Positions 47,701 to 55,908 of a stretch of 64,000 bases of DNA are shown here, in pieces. Source of the stretch: Polystyrenella longa (GTDB lineage Bacteria > Planctomycetota > Planctomycetia > Planctomycetales > Planctomycetaceae); the NCBI RefSeq assembly GCF_007750395.1, contig NZ_CP036281.1, positions 1,823,001 to 1,887,000 of the forward strand, given 5' to 3'. How positions within the stretch are numbered: the stretch's first letter is position 1; each line of letters opens with the position of its first letter. The position numbers were made by a program, and so were the translations under genes. The notes beneath the pieces are model-generated. The model searched no databases, was not told the DNA's origin, and saw nothing but the letters and a program-made list of their open reading frames with translations.

Positions 47701-47755
47701 GATAAAATGTGCGGATTGGACGGAATAGTTTGGTCAATCGGAGAGGCATCTTCAT
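44717..47755 (-). CDS. Large repeat protein with LEPR-XLL-like N-terminus
   Basis: 1012 residues, function unknown. A basic N-terminus is followed by CEPRLLLSG (46-54), like the LEPR-XLL domain of planctomycete surface proteins; there is no classical hydrophobic signal peptide. From about residue 150 to the end run 17 degenerate repeats of about 47 residues. A typical unit begins AxxYDSxGDDTxT, then has a G-T-G-[FY]-x-N block, a G-F-D-x-V block and ends near GGTD. Each unit matches the same-numbered unit of the protease encoded upstream. The Asp-rich starts suggest Ca2+ binding and a beta-rich extended fold (inference). It carries no recognised enzyme domain. Confidence 0.85.
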   Translation of the reverse strand: MKMPLRLTKLFRPIRTFYRDQLKVLSRRSRTAQHRPLPSIALIETCEPRLLLSGTVSGSLDTSPTTQTDSFHSVSDRHLQLSGTSADDQFQITIDGTTVTISDDGGSTTTPISLSEIDSISLSGNGGTDSLSYTSEISVDSFKLWAGRLQATVNDQVFFDCDSLATIILNGDTNDEARLYDSVGDDTATLVKGEVVLSGTGYSNTVNNVNYVTIASSNSGTDSATFTDTSADETFLARPTYSRMNDATYRNTVSGFDEVVANSTAGGSDRAWFYDSAGDDTLTMTDSTTQMTGTTFDNTANSFDRVDVYGSNSGSDTATLDDSAGNDRLYANINQVILTGTGFYNLVDGFDTVNVSTGNGGIDRADFSGTDADENVNTGRTEASLSSTSLPTTRLVDTDGFEMVVADMRGSGGTDQAWLHDSQGRIDYIRFSPESSYLHDGSHQSYVYGFDQVTAETLLEENDRVWMVDSNGDDSLTIDSDGVTMTGTGYKNIASGFKRVDAYANLGGTDDATFTDSALNDEARAYSNLAFIRNSESTNVVRDFERVDFISENGGTDTAYFYDSSGDETYTASPEEASMIGTGFANYAEGFTNYNAWASGGGTDQANLYDSEDDDTFTAYSNKAIMRNSNYSIYAFGFNDVDGFATNGGTGDRAYLNGTSGDDVYNSTSSTSRLTGAGFDTAAHGFDRVDALSGSGGNDVATIYDTPGNDNMYLRPDYAALLGPTFDTYAYGFDRVNAHSNNGGIDRARFYDSSGDDTYEGDQSQGNFSGTGFNNYAYSFDIYIVNSAAGGEDDADLDDSSADDVLELRQTTTTMTGNGVTTVLNNFKDVYVNSINGGYDRAYLYGLNSEDDFSMGDFSTTYRNLDNDFWSRVRRFERVDAYVVGDASVYLSQDDFSDETINITPTYASISAGGRTAYAWNTKNIDLTNFSSDTGDDVLNIYDGGLSCIVELRDDRVEFYYNSIAGYRAYLDASSTTTVNLYSEESENDDIYSQFDDPLDYTVNFIGTWIDF

Positions 47756-48104
47756 CTCTTCTATGCGTATTGGTTAAGGTACCTGCTTAAACGCAACGGG
47801 AGCGGGGGGAACAGCGAGGCACTCTAACTATGCCCGATGACGTATTTGTCTGTCGGGAAAGTAAGTAGCAGTCAGGTCGAAATCTCGGAAAGCTGAAGTA
47901 CAAACCGTGTGACTGGATCGAGTCCTAAAGTTTCACTCCTCATGCCAAGAGGAGCAAAGAATTAACTAGGAGCGATGCACTCTTCAGTACTTATTGATCC
48001 TGTCATAAAAAAAGAGATTAAGACGGAGAGTCTTAACCTCTTGAGTAATCACGTATTGTCAGGCTTAAATAAACGCCCCTCTTGCGGCAATGGCAAATAA
48101 AGGA
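47756..48104. other. Gap between the two repeat-protein genes
   Basis: About 350 bp. It contains the terminator of the protease gene (48007-48042) and then about 250 bp that should hold the promoter of the downstream repeat gene. I see no clear -35/-10 pair. Confidence 0.4.
48007..48042 (-). terminator. Rho-independent terminator of the protease gene
   Basis: Read on the minus strand, AAGAGGTTAAGAC pairs with GTCTTAATCTCTT (one G-T wobble) around a 5-nt loop and is followed by a T-run (A-run at 48007-48013). It lies about 60 bp after the stop of the protease gene, so the two repeat genes appear to be separate transcripts. Confidence 0.88.
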
Positions 48105-51100
48105 CTAAGTGAAGTCGTCATACTCGACCCAACCGCCGAAATAATTGACGGTATAGCTGAGAGTAGGAGTATTCTGATTCGCTGTATCAACTCCGGAATT
48201 ACTGGCATACAGGTTGACTGTATCTATATTTGAGCCAGTAATTCGTTTCCATTTCGGCTGGGAATTTTCGTAGACCATGTAAACAATAGTGTTATCGAGT
48301 TCAGCACGGTCTTGTAAATTCGTGTCGTAAATGTTGAAGACGTCATTTCCGCCATTGGTCACGTTGATGGTGACATTCGTGGAACTCCAGATTGTTAATA
48401 TGTTCGTCCCATTGTCTTTAATGACCCGGTCTGAATAGAGAGTGAAGGTCTCCGTTGCGGAGGTGTCGTTCAAGCTAAAGCCGGCCAGACCGATGTCCAG
48501 AGCATCAATCGTTTCGAAGCCAGAAGCAGTCGCAGCGAATGTGGATGTCGAGAAGTTGATGTTCGAGTCACCCCAACTGACGCTGTCATCAGCCGTATCT
48601 GAACCTGTAATCGTAGCCGAGTCCGTTCCCCCATTCGTGGCAGTGACATTAACGGTTTCGAAATTGTTCACCTGGGTGGTGATGCCATTCCCGGAGAAAG
48701 TGGTTTGAGAGATTCCCACTGTGACCGTGTCATCGCCGGTGCTGTCATCAAGGTTCGCTGTGTCGTCACCGCCAGAATCGCCGTTCACGATGTAAATGTC
48801 GAAACCATAGGAATAGTTTGCAAACCCGGTTCCGATCATATTAGCTTCGGTCTGGTCGCTCGTGTAGGTGTCGTCTCCGGCCGAATCATAGTAGCGAGCC
48901 CGGTCGGTTCCACCATTGTCCGCGTAGGCGTTCACACGATCAAATCCATACGCATACGAAGAGAAACCGGTCGCCAGCAGGGCAGAGTAATCATCCCGCA
49001 GGTACATGTTGTCATTGCCGTCGGTGTCGTAAATATTCGCCGTGTCTGTACCGCCTGATTCGGCGATGCCATCCACTCGATCGAACCCATGAGCCGCCAT
49101 GTCAAAGCCGGTTCCCGTCAAACTGGTGGTCGCTAATGTAGAAGTGTAAGTATCGTCTCCACTTGAATCATAGAGATAAGCCCGGTCTCCAGTTCCACCG
49201 GCGGTGGCATACCCGTCGGTGTTTTCAAATCCGAAAGTATAAATCTTGTAGCCCGTTCCCGTCATGATGGTTTTGTCAGTATACGCCGAGTAGGTGTCGT
49301 TACCTGCGGAGTCGTAGTGATTGGCTTGGTCTGTCCCTCCGTAAACAGCGTAGCCAATGTACCAGTCAAAACCTGTTCCGGAGTTGTTGTAGCCAGTTCC
49401 CAGCATGCTGGCAGCAGTTGGAGACGCAGTGAACGTATCCGCTTCGGTGGAGTCATAGAAGTAAGCTTTATCGAACCCGCCGTTACTCGACTGGAATATA
49501 ACCTCTTCATAGTCGCGAATGTAATTAACGTACCCACTACCGATCATGTAGGCACGAGTAGGATAGGCACGAGCTTGGTCATCTCCCGAGGAGTCGTTGA
49601 ACGTTGCCGTATCTGTTCCTCCTTGATTCGAATATGTATCGATTCGATAGAAACCGGTCGCCGAGTTGCTGAATCCGGTACCCGTCATCGTCGCACTGTT
49701 GGGGGAGAGAGTTAAGGTGTCATCACCGGAGGAATCGATCATGTAGACCTGGTCGTTTCCACCATTGGAGGAGTTTCCGGAGACTGAATCAAATCCGTAG
49801 GCGTAATTCTCATAACCACTTCCATACATAAAACTCACATCGGAGTAGGTCTTGAAGTAGTCTTTGGTCGCGATGTCATTAAAAGTGGCGTCGTCCGTTC
49901 CACTTCCGTAGGTCATGTTTGCGGCGACTAGATCAAAACCATTTAAGTTGATGGTCACTCCATTACCCGTCAATGTGGCGGCCTGCCCGGTGGCGGTAAA
50001 GCTTTCGTCCGCATCGGTGCCGTAGAAGTCAGCTCGGTCAGTTCCACCCGTTGTGGCATTGACGGTGACCGTGTCAAAGTTGTTGACCCGGTTGTAGTAA
50101 CCTGTTCCAGACATGTACGAATAGGTGATGTCCCCATAGTAGCGGTCATTTCCGGACGTATCGGTGAAGGTCGCCGTGTCCGTTCCACCATTATCACCAT
50201 AAGCGTCGACGCGGTAGAAGTTATTGGCCGTATTATTGAAGTTGGTACCGGTCATGTTCACGGTGGAGCCGGCCATCGTCAGCGTGTCATTTCCTGTCGA
50301 GTCATAGAACCAGGCTCGGTCGCTTCCCCCATTAGATGAAGTTGCGATGCCACTTTCAAAGTTGACCGCTGTATTGCGATAATCGCCCGTCGTCATGTAG
50401 GCCTGGTTGTACTTGCTGACGAAATAATCACCTGCCACAGTGTCAGTGAAGGTCACGCTGTCGGTACCACCATTATTCGAGTAAGCAGTGACCGTATTAA
50501 TTCCGTTAATCGTATTGGAGTATCCCGTTCCGGTCATCTGCACCGCGTTGGCCGTCATCGCTAACGTGTCATTTCCAACAGTATCGTACATCAACGCTGT
50601 GTCAGCACCGCCGCCCCCATTGAGGATGATTGATTCCAGAGTGTCGCTATCGAAAACAAGATCGGTCAACGTGTGCTGTAACCGGTTTTGCCACATTTTG
50701 AATGAATCGACGACAGAACGACCGGTGTAAGTCAAGCTGTCCGTGCCGGCATCTCCCGACAGATTGATTTCTGTTACTGCGGTTGTGTCGATTGTTGTGG
50801 AGACATCGTTCCGAGTGACATTCATATCAGTTCCTGAAAAGGAAATGACGAAGGTGTCGTCTCCTGCAGTGCCTGTGATTTCTGCGATGCCGTCAGTGAT
50901 AGTCAGGAAATCGACCGGGGCCGCCTGAGGTGTGATCAATTCCTGGATCGCCGCATACAAATCGAGCCGTTTGAAATTGAGATTGGTGTTGGTCACGTTG
51001 TCGTCTTCATCGTCACCATCATTAATATCGACGCCCGTATCCTGCATCAACTGCAGCAGGCTTGTCTGGTTAGCAAGATTAGACTTACCATTGTCCTGAG

Positions 51101-52256
51101 CCGCTTCATGGAGCAGGGCGGCTGCACCAGCGATAACGGGAGTCGCCATCGATGTTCCTCCCATTGAAACGAATCCTCCTCCCAGACCTGCTGCTGTAAT
51201 CAACGCTCCTGGAGCAAGAATGTCCATGCTACTGTTTCGCTGAGTGAAACTGGTGATTCGGTCCGCCCCCGTTGTAATGTCGCGAGCTCCACTACCCCAG
51301 GTAATCCCTCCGTAGCTTCCATCCCAAACGGCTCCCACAGAAACGGTCTGATCGCTGATCGCTGGATATCCCAAACCTTGCGCACTGCTGAGACTATAGA
51401 AATCGTTTCCAGTGGCAGCCGCAATAAATACGCCCTGACCAATGAGGGTGCTCAACTCGTCTTCCATAAATGTGTAGGGGTTTGTTGAGTAGTTCCCGGC
51501 CCCCAGAGACATGTTGACGGCAACAATGTTATACGTTTCCTGATTGTCAGCGACCCATTGCAGGGCTTCCTCAACATCTCCAAATGATCCGGAGCCATTG
51601 GCGTCGAGCACTTTGAGGGCAATGATATTGACGTCGTTGGCGATTCCACCATTTGTTTCGTCATAGCCACCAATGATGCCGGCAACATGAGTGCCGTGCC
51701 CCTGATCATCCATGGGGTCGCTGTCATTGTTGACGAAGTCATAGCCCGCGATAACTCGGTTACCCCATCCACCGCCGAGGGCGGCATGGGTGTAATCTAC
51801 TCCGGTATCCAGAACGGCCACGGAATATCCCGTACCACGATAAGAAGTGTTCGCGTAAACATCATCCAGATTGATCAGGTTGTGCATCGCTTCGTCTTGA
51901 ATTGAGATGTCACTCCCCGATTCAAACGTGATTTCGTCCAAGGCATAGCTGTCGATGGTGAACTTTTCGTTCTTCCAGGATTCATAAGCCGCATCGACCT
52001 GCATTGTTGCCAAAGGCATTTCTGAGGACATGTTGACCCGCAAGTCGAGTGGAGTCGCTGGAGCATCATCATTCAACCAGGCAGCTCCACCGGTCGGCGA
52101 GGCGGAGAGCATCACTCTGGGTTCGGCGACTTCAATGTGCTGATACGCGCCCGTGCCGGCGGATGAGTGCAAGTGGCTGCGACAGGAACGGCCGGTTCTC
52201 CCGTTCAATGAGGAGTTCAACAATTGGCGAAAAAAAGTTCGACATCGCTGGAACAT
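48105..52256 (-). CDS. Subtilisin-like (S8) protease with a 17-unit repeat array
   Basis: About 1383 residues. Near the N-terminus EVAEPRVMLSASP (43-54) resembles the LEPR-XLL motif, without a classical signal peptide. The S8 domain (about 125-450) has the full triad: Asp150 in VAVLDTGVDYTH, His187 in GHGTHVAGI, Ser369 in GGTSMATPVIAG, and the oxyanion Asn284 in AATGND. After a linker with a dockerin-like Asp-rich stretch (DINDGDDEDDNVTN, about 440), residues about 490-1383 hold 17 repeats of about 47 residues like those of the next gene. The start at ATG 52256 has AGGTG 8 nt upstream. It is probably exported and surface-bound; the target is unknown. Confidence 0.92.
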   Translation of the reverse strand: MFQRCRTFFRQLLNSSLNGRTGRSCRSHLHSSAGTGAYQHIEVAEPRVMLSASPTGGAAWLNDDAPATPLDLRVNMSSEMPLATMQVDAAYESWKNEKFTIDSYALDEITFESGSDISIQDEAMHNLINLDDVYANTSYRGTGYSVAVLDTGVDYTHAALGGGWGNRVIAGYDFVNNDSDPMDDQGHGTHVAGIIGGYDETNGGIANDVNIIALKVLDANGSGSFGDVEEALQWVADNQETYNIVAVNMSLGAGNYSTNPYTFMEDELSTLIGQGVFIAAATGNDFYSLSSAQGLGYPAISDQTVSVGAVWDGSYGGITWGSGARDITTGADRITSFTQRNSSMDILAPGALITAAGLGGGFVSMGGTSMATPVIAGAAALLHEAAQDNGKSNLANQTSLLQLMQDTGVDINDGDDEDDNVTNTNLNFKRLDLYAAIQELITPQAAPVDFLTITDGIAEITGTAGDDTFVISFSGTDMNVTRNDVSTTIDTTAVTEINLSGDAGTDSLTYTGRSVVDSFKMWQNRLQHTLTDLVFDSDTLESIILNGGGGADTALMYDTVGNDTLAMTANAVQMTGTGYSNTINGINTVTAYSNNGGTDSVTFTDTVAGDYFVSKYNQAYMTTGDYRNTAVNFESGIATSSNGGSDRAWFYDSTGNDTLTMAGSTVNMTGTNFNNTANNFYRVDAYGDNGGTDTATFTDTSGNDRYYGDITYSYMSGTGYYNRVNNFDTVTVNATTGGTDRADFYGTDADESFTATGQAATLTGNGVTINLNGFDLVAANMTYGSGTDDATFNDIATKDYFKTYSDVSFMYGSGYENYAYGFDSVSGNSSNGGNDQVYMIDSSGDDTLTLSPNSATMTGTGFSNSATGFYRIDTYSNQGGTDTATFNDSSGDDQARAYPTRAYMIGSGYVNYIRDYEEVIFQSSNGGFDKAYFYDSTEADTFTASPTAASMLGTGYNNSGTGFDWYIGYAVYGGTDQANHYDSAGNDTYSAYTDKTIMTGTGYKIYTFGFENTDGYATAGGTGDRAYLYDSSGDDTYTSTLATTSLTGTGFDMAAHGFDRVDGIAESGGTDTANIYDTDGNDNMYLRDDYSALLATGFSSYAYGFDRVNAYADNGGTDRARYYDSAGDDTYTSDQTEANMIGTGFANYSYGFDIYIVNGDSGGDDTANLDDSTGDDTVTVGISQTTFSGNGITTQVNNFETVNVTATNGGTDSATITGSDTADDSVSWGDSNINFSTSTFAATASGFETIDALDIGLAGFSLNDTSATETFTLYSDRVIKDNGTNILTIWSSTNVTINVTNGGNDVFNIYDTNLQDRAELDNTIVYMVYENSQPKWKRITGSNIDTVNLYASNSGVDTANQNTPTLSYTVNYFGGWVEYDDFT

Positions 52257-52666
52257 AAGGCTGCACCTTTCGGAAGTCTGGCGACCAGTGCTAAGCGGTG
52301 AGGCTTTCCTCAGCACGACGGTCCATGACTTTGCGTCCCTGGCTTTCACCAGGTTTGCTATTTCGAGGTAGTTGTGAAAGTTGTGAAATAGGCGACCTCC
52401 TTATTGTCATCCGCGCAATGGTTCTTCTCCTGGAACCCACGGTCAGGGGCGAGATTGTGCCACGATTCGAAAAAAAACATGAGTATCAAAAGGTACGTCG
52501 CCGCTTATTCAGAGCAAATGGTTTCACGGTGATGTTTCATTCGTGCAGAAAGATAGAGATGCTATAACCGCTAGAACGTGACTTTTGACCGACCGCCGAC
52601 TAGGGTAATAGTCAGTCGCAATTTGTGTTTCTCTCTACACGCCACTGACTTAGTCGGAATCTATTC
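52257..52666. other. Divergent intergenic region upstream of the protease gene
   Basis: About 410 bp between the protease gene (minus) and the amidohydrolase gene (plus). It has a doubled GTTGTGAAA near 52373-52390 but no convincing promoter, RNA or repeat element. Confidence 0.3.
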
Positions 52667-53653
52667 ATGACCATCAACCAGCCATTGATACGGGACGTCG
52701 ATTACGAGTTTTATGATCGGGAACTTTCTACTTTTATTCCGGATCAGATCTATGATGCACATACTCACCTTTTTGACGCCGCGCACTTCAAACCCGAAGG
52801 CGCAGACTTTCCCGCTTCTGTTGGCTTGGATGAATATCGAGAGCTGATCGATGTACTTCACCCGGGGAGGGATGTTTCGGCGTTGTTCATTCCGATACCG
52901 GGACCGCGTGAAATGGCGGACGCCGCCAATCAATGGATTGCCGAACAACAGGCGCGCGACGATCGAAGCCGGGGGTTGTTTTACTTCCATGCGAAGGACG
53001 ATCCCGAATGGATTCGCGAGGAAGTGAAGCGATTAAACCTTCACGGACTGAAGTGCTATCACGTGACGTCTTCCAGGCGACCAACCTGGGAGTCAGCGAT
53101 TCCCGAGTACCTTCCGGAAGAAGTCGTCCGTATCGCGAACGAGGAAGGGTGGGTGATTACGTTGCATATGGTCAAAAGCCGGGCCGTCGCTGATGCCGAA
53201 AACTACGAGTTAATACGCGACTGGTGTCAACGATATCCGAACATGAAACTGATCCTGGCTCACTCGGCCCGTGGTTTTCAACCCGCCCACAACTGGGAGG
53301 GTCTACATCATCTGAAAGGCTTGCCCAACCTCTATTTTGACAGCAGCGCCAACTGTGAAGCACTAGCTCATATTGCCGTGCTGAAGATTCTCGGTCATGA
53401 AAACTTCATGTATGGTTCCGATTTCCACGTGAGCCATCTACGCGGGCGCAGCCTGGCAGTGGCGGATACTTTCCTGTGGTTGTACGAACAGACCCCCGTA
53501 TGGGAAGAAAGGCATCAGTCGATCGAACCCGTACTGGTTGGACTGGAGCATTTGCGATCACTGAAATGGACAGCCTTGTCGCTCGGACTTTCGGACTCAC
53601 AAGTCGAAGATATCTTCTTCCGCAACGCACAGCGGCTTCTGGGAGTCGAATAA
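52667..53653 (+). CDS. Amidohydrolase family (TIM-barrel metal-dependent hydrolase)
   Basis: A 328-residue protein of the amidohydrolase-2 group, which includes decarboxylases and hydrolases. Metal-ligand motifs are YDAHTHLFDAAHF (about 28-40, HxH), LHGLKCYHVT, ITLHMVKSRA, LILAHSARGF (His near 205) and MYGSDFHVSHL (catalytic Asp near 250). The length is typical. No partner gene suggests the substrate. Confidence 0.88.
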   Translation: MTINQPLIRDVDYEFYDRELSTFIPDQIYDAHTHLFDAAHFKPEGADFPASVGLDEYRELIDVLHPGRDVSALFIPIPGPREMADAANQWIAEQQARDDRSRGLFYFHAKDDPEWIREEVKRLNLHGLKCYHVTSSRRPTWESAIPEYLPEEVVRIANEEGWVITLHMVKSRAVADAENYELIRDWCQRYPNMKLILAHSARGFQPAHNWEGLHHLKGLPNLYFDSSANCEALAHIAVLKILGHENFMYGSDFHVSHLRGRSLAVADTFLWLYEQTPVWEERHQSIEPVLVGLEHLRSLKWTALSLGLSDSQVEDIFFRNAQRLLGVE

Positions 53654-53700
53654 GAATACCGGCGGCACTGAGTTGACGTGGCCAAGACGAAGCAAAGTGA

Positions 53701-55740
53701 TTACTTCTGGAACTTCATTACGACGACGGTCATATCGTCGTAAGGCACCGGTTGGTCGGAATATTCCAGTGCGGTTGAGATGATCAGTTCTACCAGTTCT
53801 TCGCTGGTTTTATCCTGATGTTCATTCAGGATACTGAAGACATGATCGTTTCCAAACATCACGCCTTCCTCGTTCTTAACTTCCAGAATTCCATCCGTCA
53901 GTTCCACGAGAATGGAGCCCGGTTTGAAAGGGATCTGTTCAACCGCACATTCCAGTCCATCTTCCATTACTCCCAGAGGCGGTCCAGTCGGCCCGATGAT
54001 TGTCGTCGTTTTATCCGAATTCAGAACGAGCGACTGGTGGCCGGCAGCGCAATAGTCCAGCGTTTGCGATTCCAGGTTGAAACGGGCCAGGAACATCGTC
54101 ACAAACCGATGCGTGTGAGAATCGTTCGTCAGGTATTCGTTCAGTTCCCGCATCGCATCGCTGAGGTCATCATGAATCGTGGAGAGCGCTCTTAAGTAAG
54201 CTCGAGTTTGCGCCATAAATAACGATGCCCCAAAGTCATGTCCGCTAACATCGCCAATGACAATTCCCAGTCGATTCTTACCAAGTTGAAGGTAATCGAA
54301 ATAGTCACCGCCGACCGTGTCCGAAGACTGGGACCGACCAGCCAGATCGATTCCTTTCATTTTCGGTGCGGATTGAGGCAGTAGGTTCTGTTGAACAGAA
54401 CGAGCAATGAGCAGTTTCTGCTGCGTCTCCTGATAGGTTGCTTCCTGTTCATGAACGCGATTGTAGTCCAGTATCAGTCCGATAAATGGAACCAGATATG
54501 CCAGGAGGCGCAGAGAGTGCGCCGCGAAGAAATCAGGATCAAAAACCTGTGACGACCAGAAAACAGCATGTATCTGTGTCGCAAGATGGGGAACTACGCT
54601 CAAAAAGATACCGTAGGAAAAAAGAGACGGATACTTGCGATAAAACCGTGGGAAGACGACTGTGCCTGCGAGGAGTAGCAATGCCAGCGGAAGGATGTCC
54701 CAGGGGCGTTTGGCTAGACGTCCATCCAGATAGATGGCCTGTGGCAGCTCGGGCAAGACGGAGCAGATGTGGACGATGGCATAGGCAATCATAGCGAAAA
54801 TGAACGCGACTACGGCGAGGAACCGGATTTCACTCCGATGGGAACTTTGTTTGAGTTTATTTCGCTTCAATAAAATCAGACTGGTGCCGAGGATCAGGAT
54901 CGAGACATTGAATGTCCTCGAAATGGCCCACGTGATTGGAATGAAACGAACCGTATCTTCGACCGAGTTAATCAGATGATCGGCCGAAAGAAGATTAAAT
55001 GCATCGATCAATCCGGAGAAGAATAGGGCAGTTCCCACGATTGGCGTAGAGACATCCCCCACTGTGTAGTAGTGGATGATTGACAGGAACCCGGTGATGA
55101 GAGCGATACAGACGGCGGTCCATTCAATGATCGTGTACCAGAACTGCTTTCGAACGACAGATTCCATATGGAAATCGATATCGTGGTAAAACCGGATGGA
55201 GGCGGGAATGTCTGGTTTTACTTGCTGCAGCAGAATCGGTTCTCCACCTTCCAGATTCCAGGCGGAAACTGACCCAGTATTAGAAACCGCCAGCAACGTT
55301 TTCGTTTCCGTATGAACGGCAACGGAAACAATCGGATGAAAGATGGAATTAATCTCAACAGCGAGCTTTTCATTATCCAGGTTCCAGACCTGAATCGTCC
55401 CGTTGGCTTTACCGCAGATCAGAAATTCTTTGTCCGGGAGAATGAGCAGCGAAGTGATAACTGAGTGCGCGTTATCTTCATGAATATGAGTGTTCAGCAG
55501 AGCAACCGGAGTGTTATCGCTCAGGTCTCTGATTTCGATTTGGTCTACTTCCCAGGGCGTGGCTTGCAGATCGCCACGGGTCGCTTGAACCAGGGCTGGT
55601 TCAGGCTGAGTTGCCGATATCCATTGAATTATCAGGAAGGGAACAAAACATAGGACAATGATTGCTCCACTGATAAGTTTGGGAAGTTCAGCAGGTTCGT
55701 TGTTCATGAAGGCAACAAATAGAAGGAGCAAAGCAGGCAT
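53701..55740 (-). CDS. Membrane SpoIIE/PP2C-type phosphatase with WD40-like and 7TM-like sensor parts
   Basis: A 679-residue signalling protein. After a membrane helix (about 22-40) comes a short WD40-like stretch (about 85-180: FLICGKANGTIQVWNLDNEKL, LLAVSNTGSVSAWNLEGG). Residues about 205-430 have seven or so membrane segments; FFSGLIDAFNLL and the following region resemble MASE3-type sensor domains (moderate confidence). A coiled linker EATYQETQQKLLIARSVQQNLLPQ leads to the phosphatase domain with SSDTVGGDYFDYL, GDVSGHDFGASLFM, LTDGILE and PYDDMTVVVMK, the metal-binding Asp residues of the PP2C fold. It lies downstream of a Ser/Thr kinase gene on the same strand, 168 bp away. Confidence 0.88.
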   Translation of the reverse strand: MPALLLLFVAFMNNEPAELPKLISGAIIVLCFVPFLIIQWISATQPEPALVQATRGDLQATPWEVDQIEIRDLSDNTPVALLNTHIHEDNAHSVITSLLILPDKEFLICGKANGTIQVWNLDNEKLAVEINSIFHPIVSVAVHTETKTLLAVSNTGSVSAWNLEGGEPILLQQVKPDIPASIRFYHDIDFHMESVVRKQFWYTIIEWTAVCIALITGFLSIIHYYTVGDVSTPIVGTALFFSGLIDAFNLLSADHLINSVEDTVRFIPITWAISRTFNVSILILGTSLILLKRNKLKQSSHRSEIRFLAVVAFIFAMIAYAIVHICSVLPELPQAIYLDGRLAKRPWDILPLALLLLAGTVVFPRFYRKYPSLFSYGIFLSVVPHLATQIHAVFWSSQVFDPDFFAAHSLRLLAYLVPFIGLILDYNRVHEQEATYQETQQKLLIARSVQQNLLPQSAPKMKGIDLAGRSQSSDTVGGDYFDYLQLGKNRLGIVIGDVSGHDFGASLFMAQTRAYLRALSTIHDDLSDAMRELNEYLTNDSHTHRFVTMFLARFNLESQTLDYCAAGHQSLVLNSDKTTTIIGPTGPPLGVMEDGLECAVEQIPFKPGSILVELTDGILEVKNEEGVMFGNDHVFSILNEHQDKTSEELVELIISTALEYSDQPVPYDDMTVVVMKFQK

Positions 55741-55908
55741 CCTGTCGACAGAAATATCGTCAGGGAATAACTATCCTACCGAGACAACAGAGTAGCAGAA
55801 AGGGGAGGGTCTCTATTTTCTGAGTAAATAAAACAGCAGTGAGCAGAAGTGCGGTTGATCAAGCTTCTCTCGTCTGATTCAGTCACTGCAAAATCAGTAC
55901 TTCCGGCG

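Noticed and set aside
45310-50200. Open frames in other phases inside the repeat genes (for example 45310-45771 and 49317-49715)
   Set aside because: They arise because the repeats keep the same codon bias in all phases; they lack ribosome binding sites and known domains.
44717-52256. Long repetitive DNA that might be a CRISPR or satellite array
   Set aside because: The repeats are degenerate, about 141 bp, continuously coding and lack the short identical repeat/spacer pattern.
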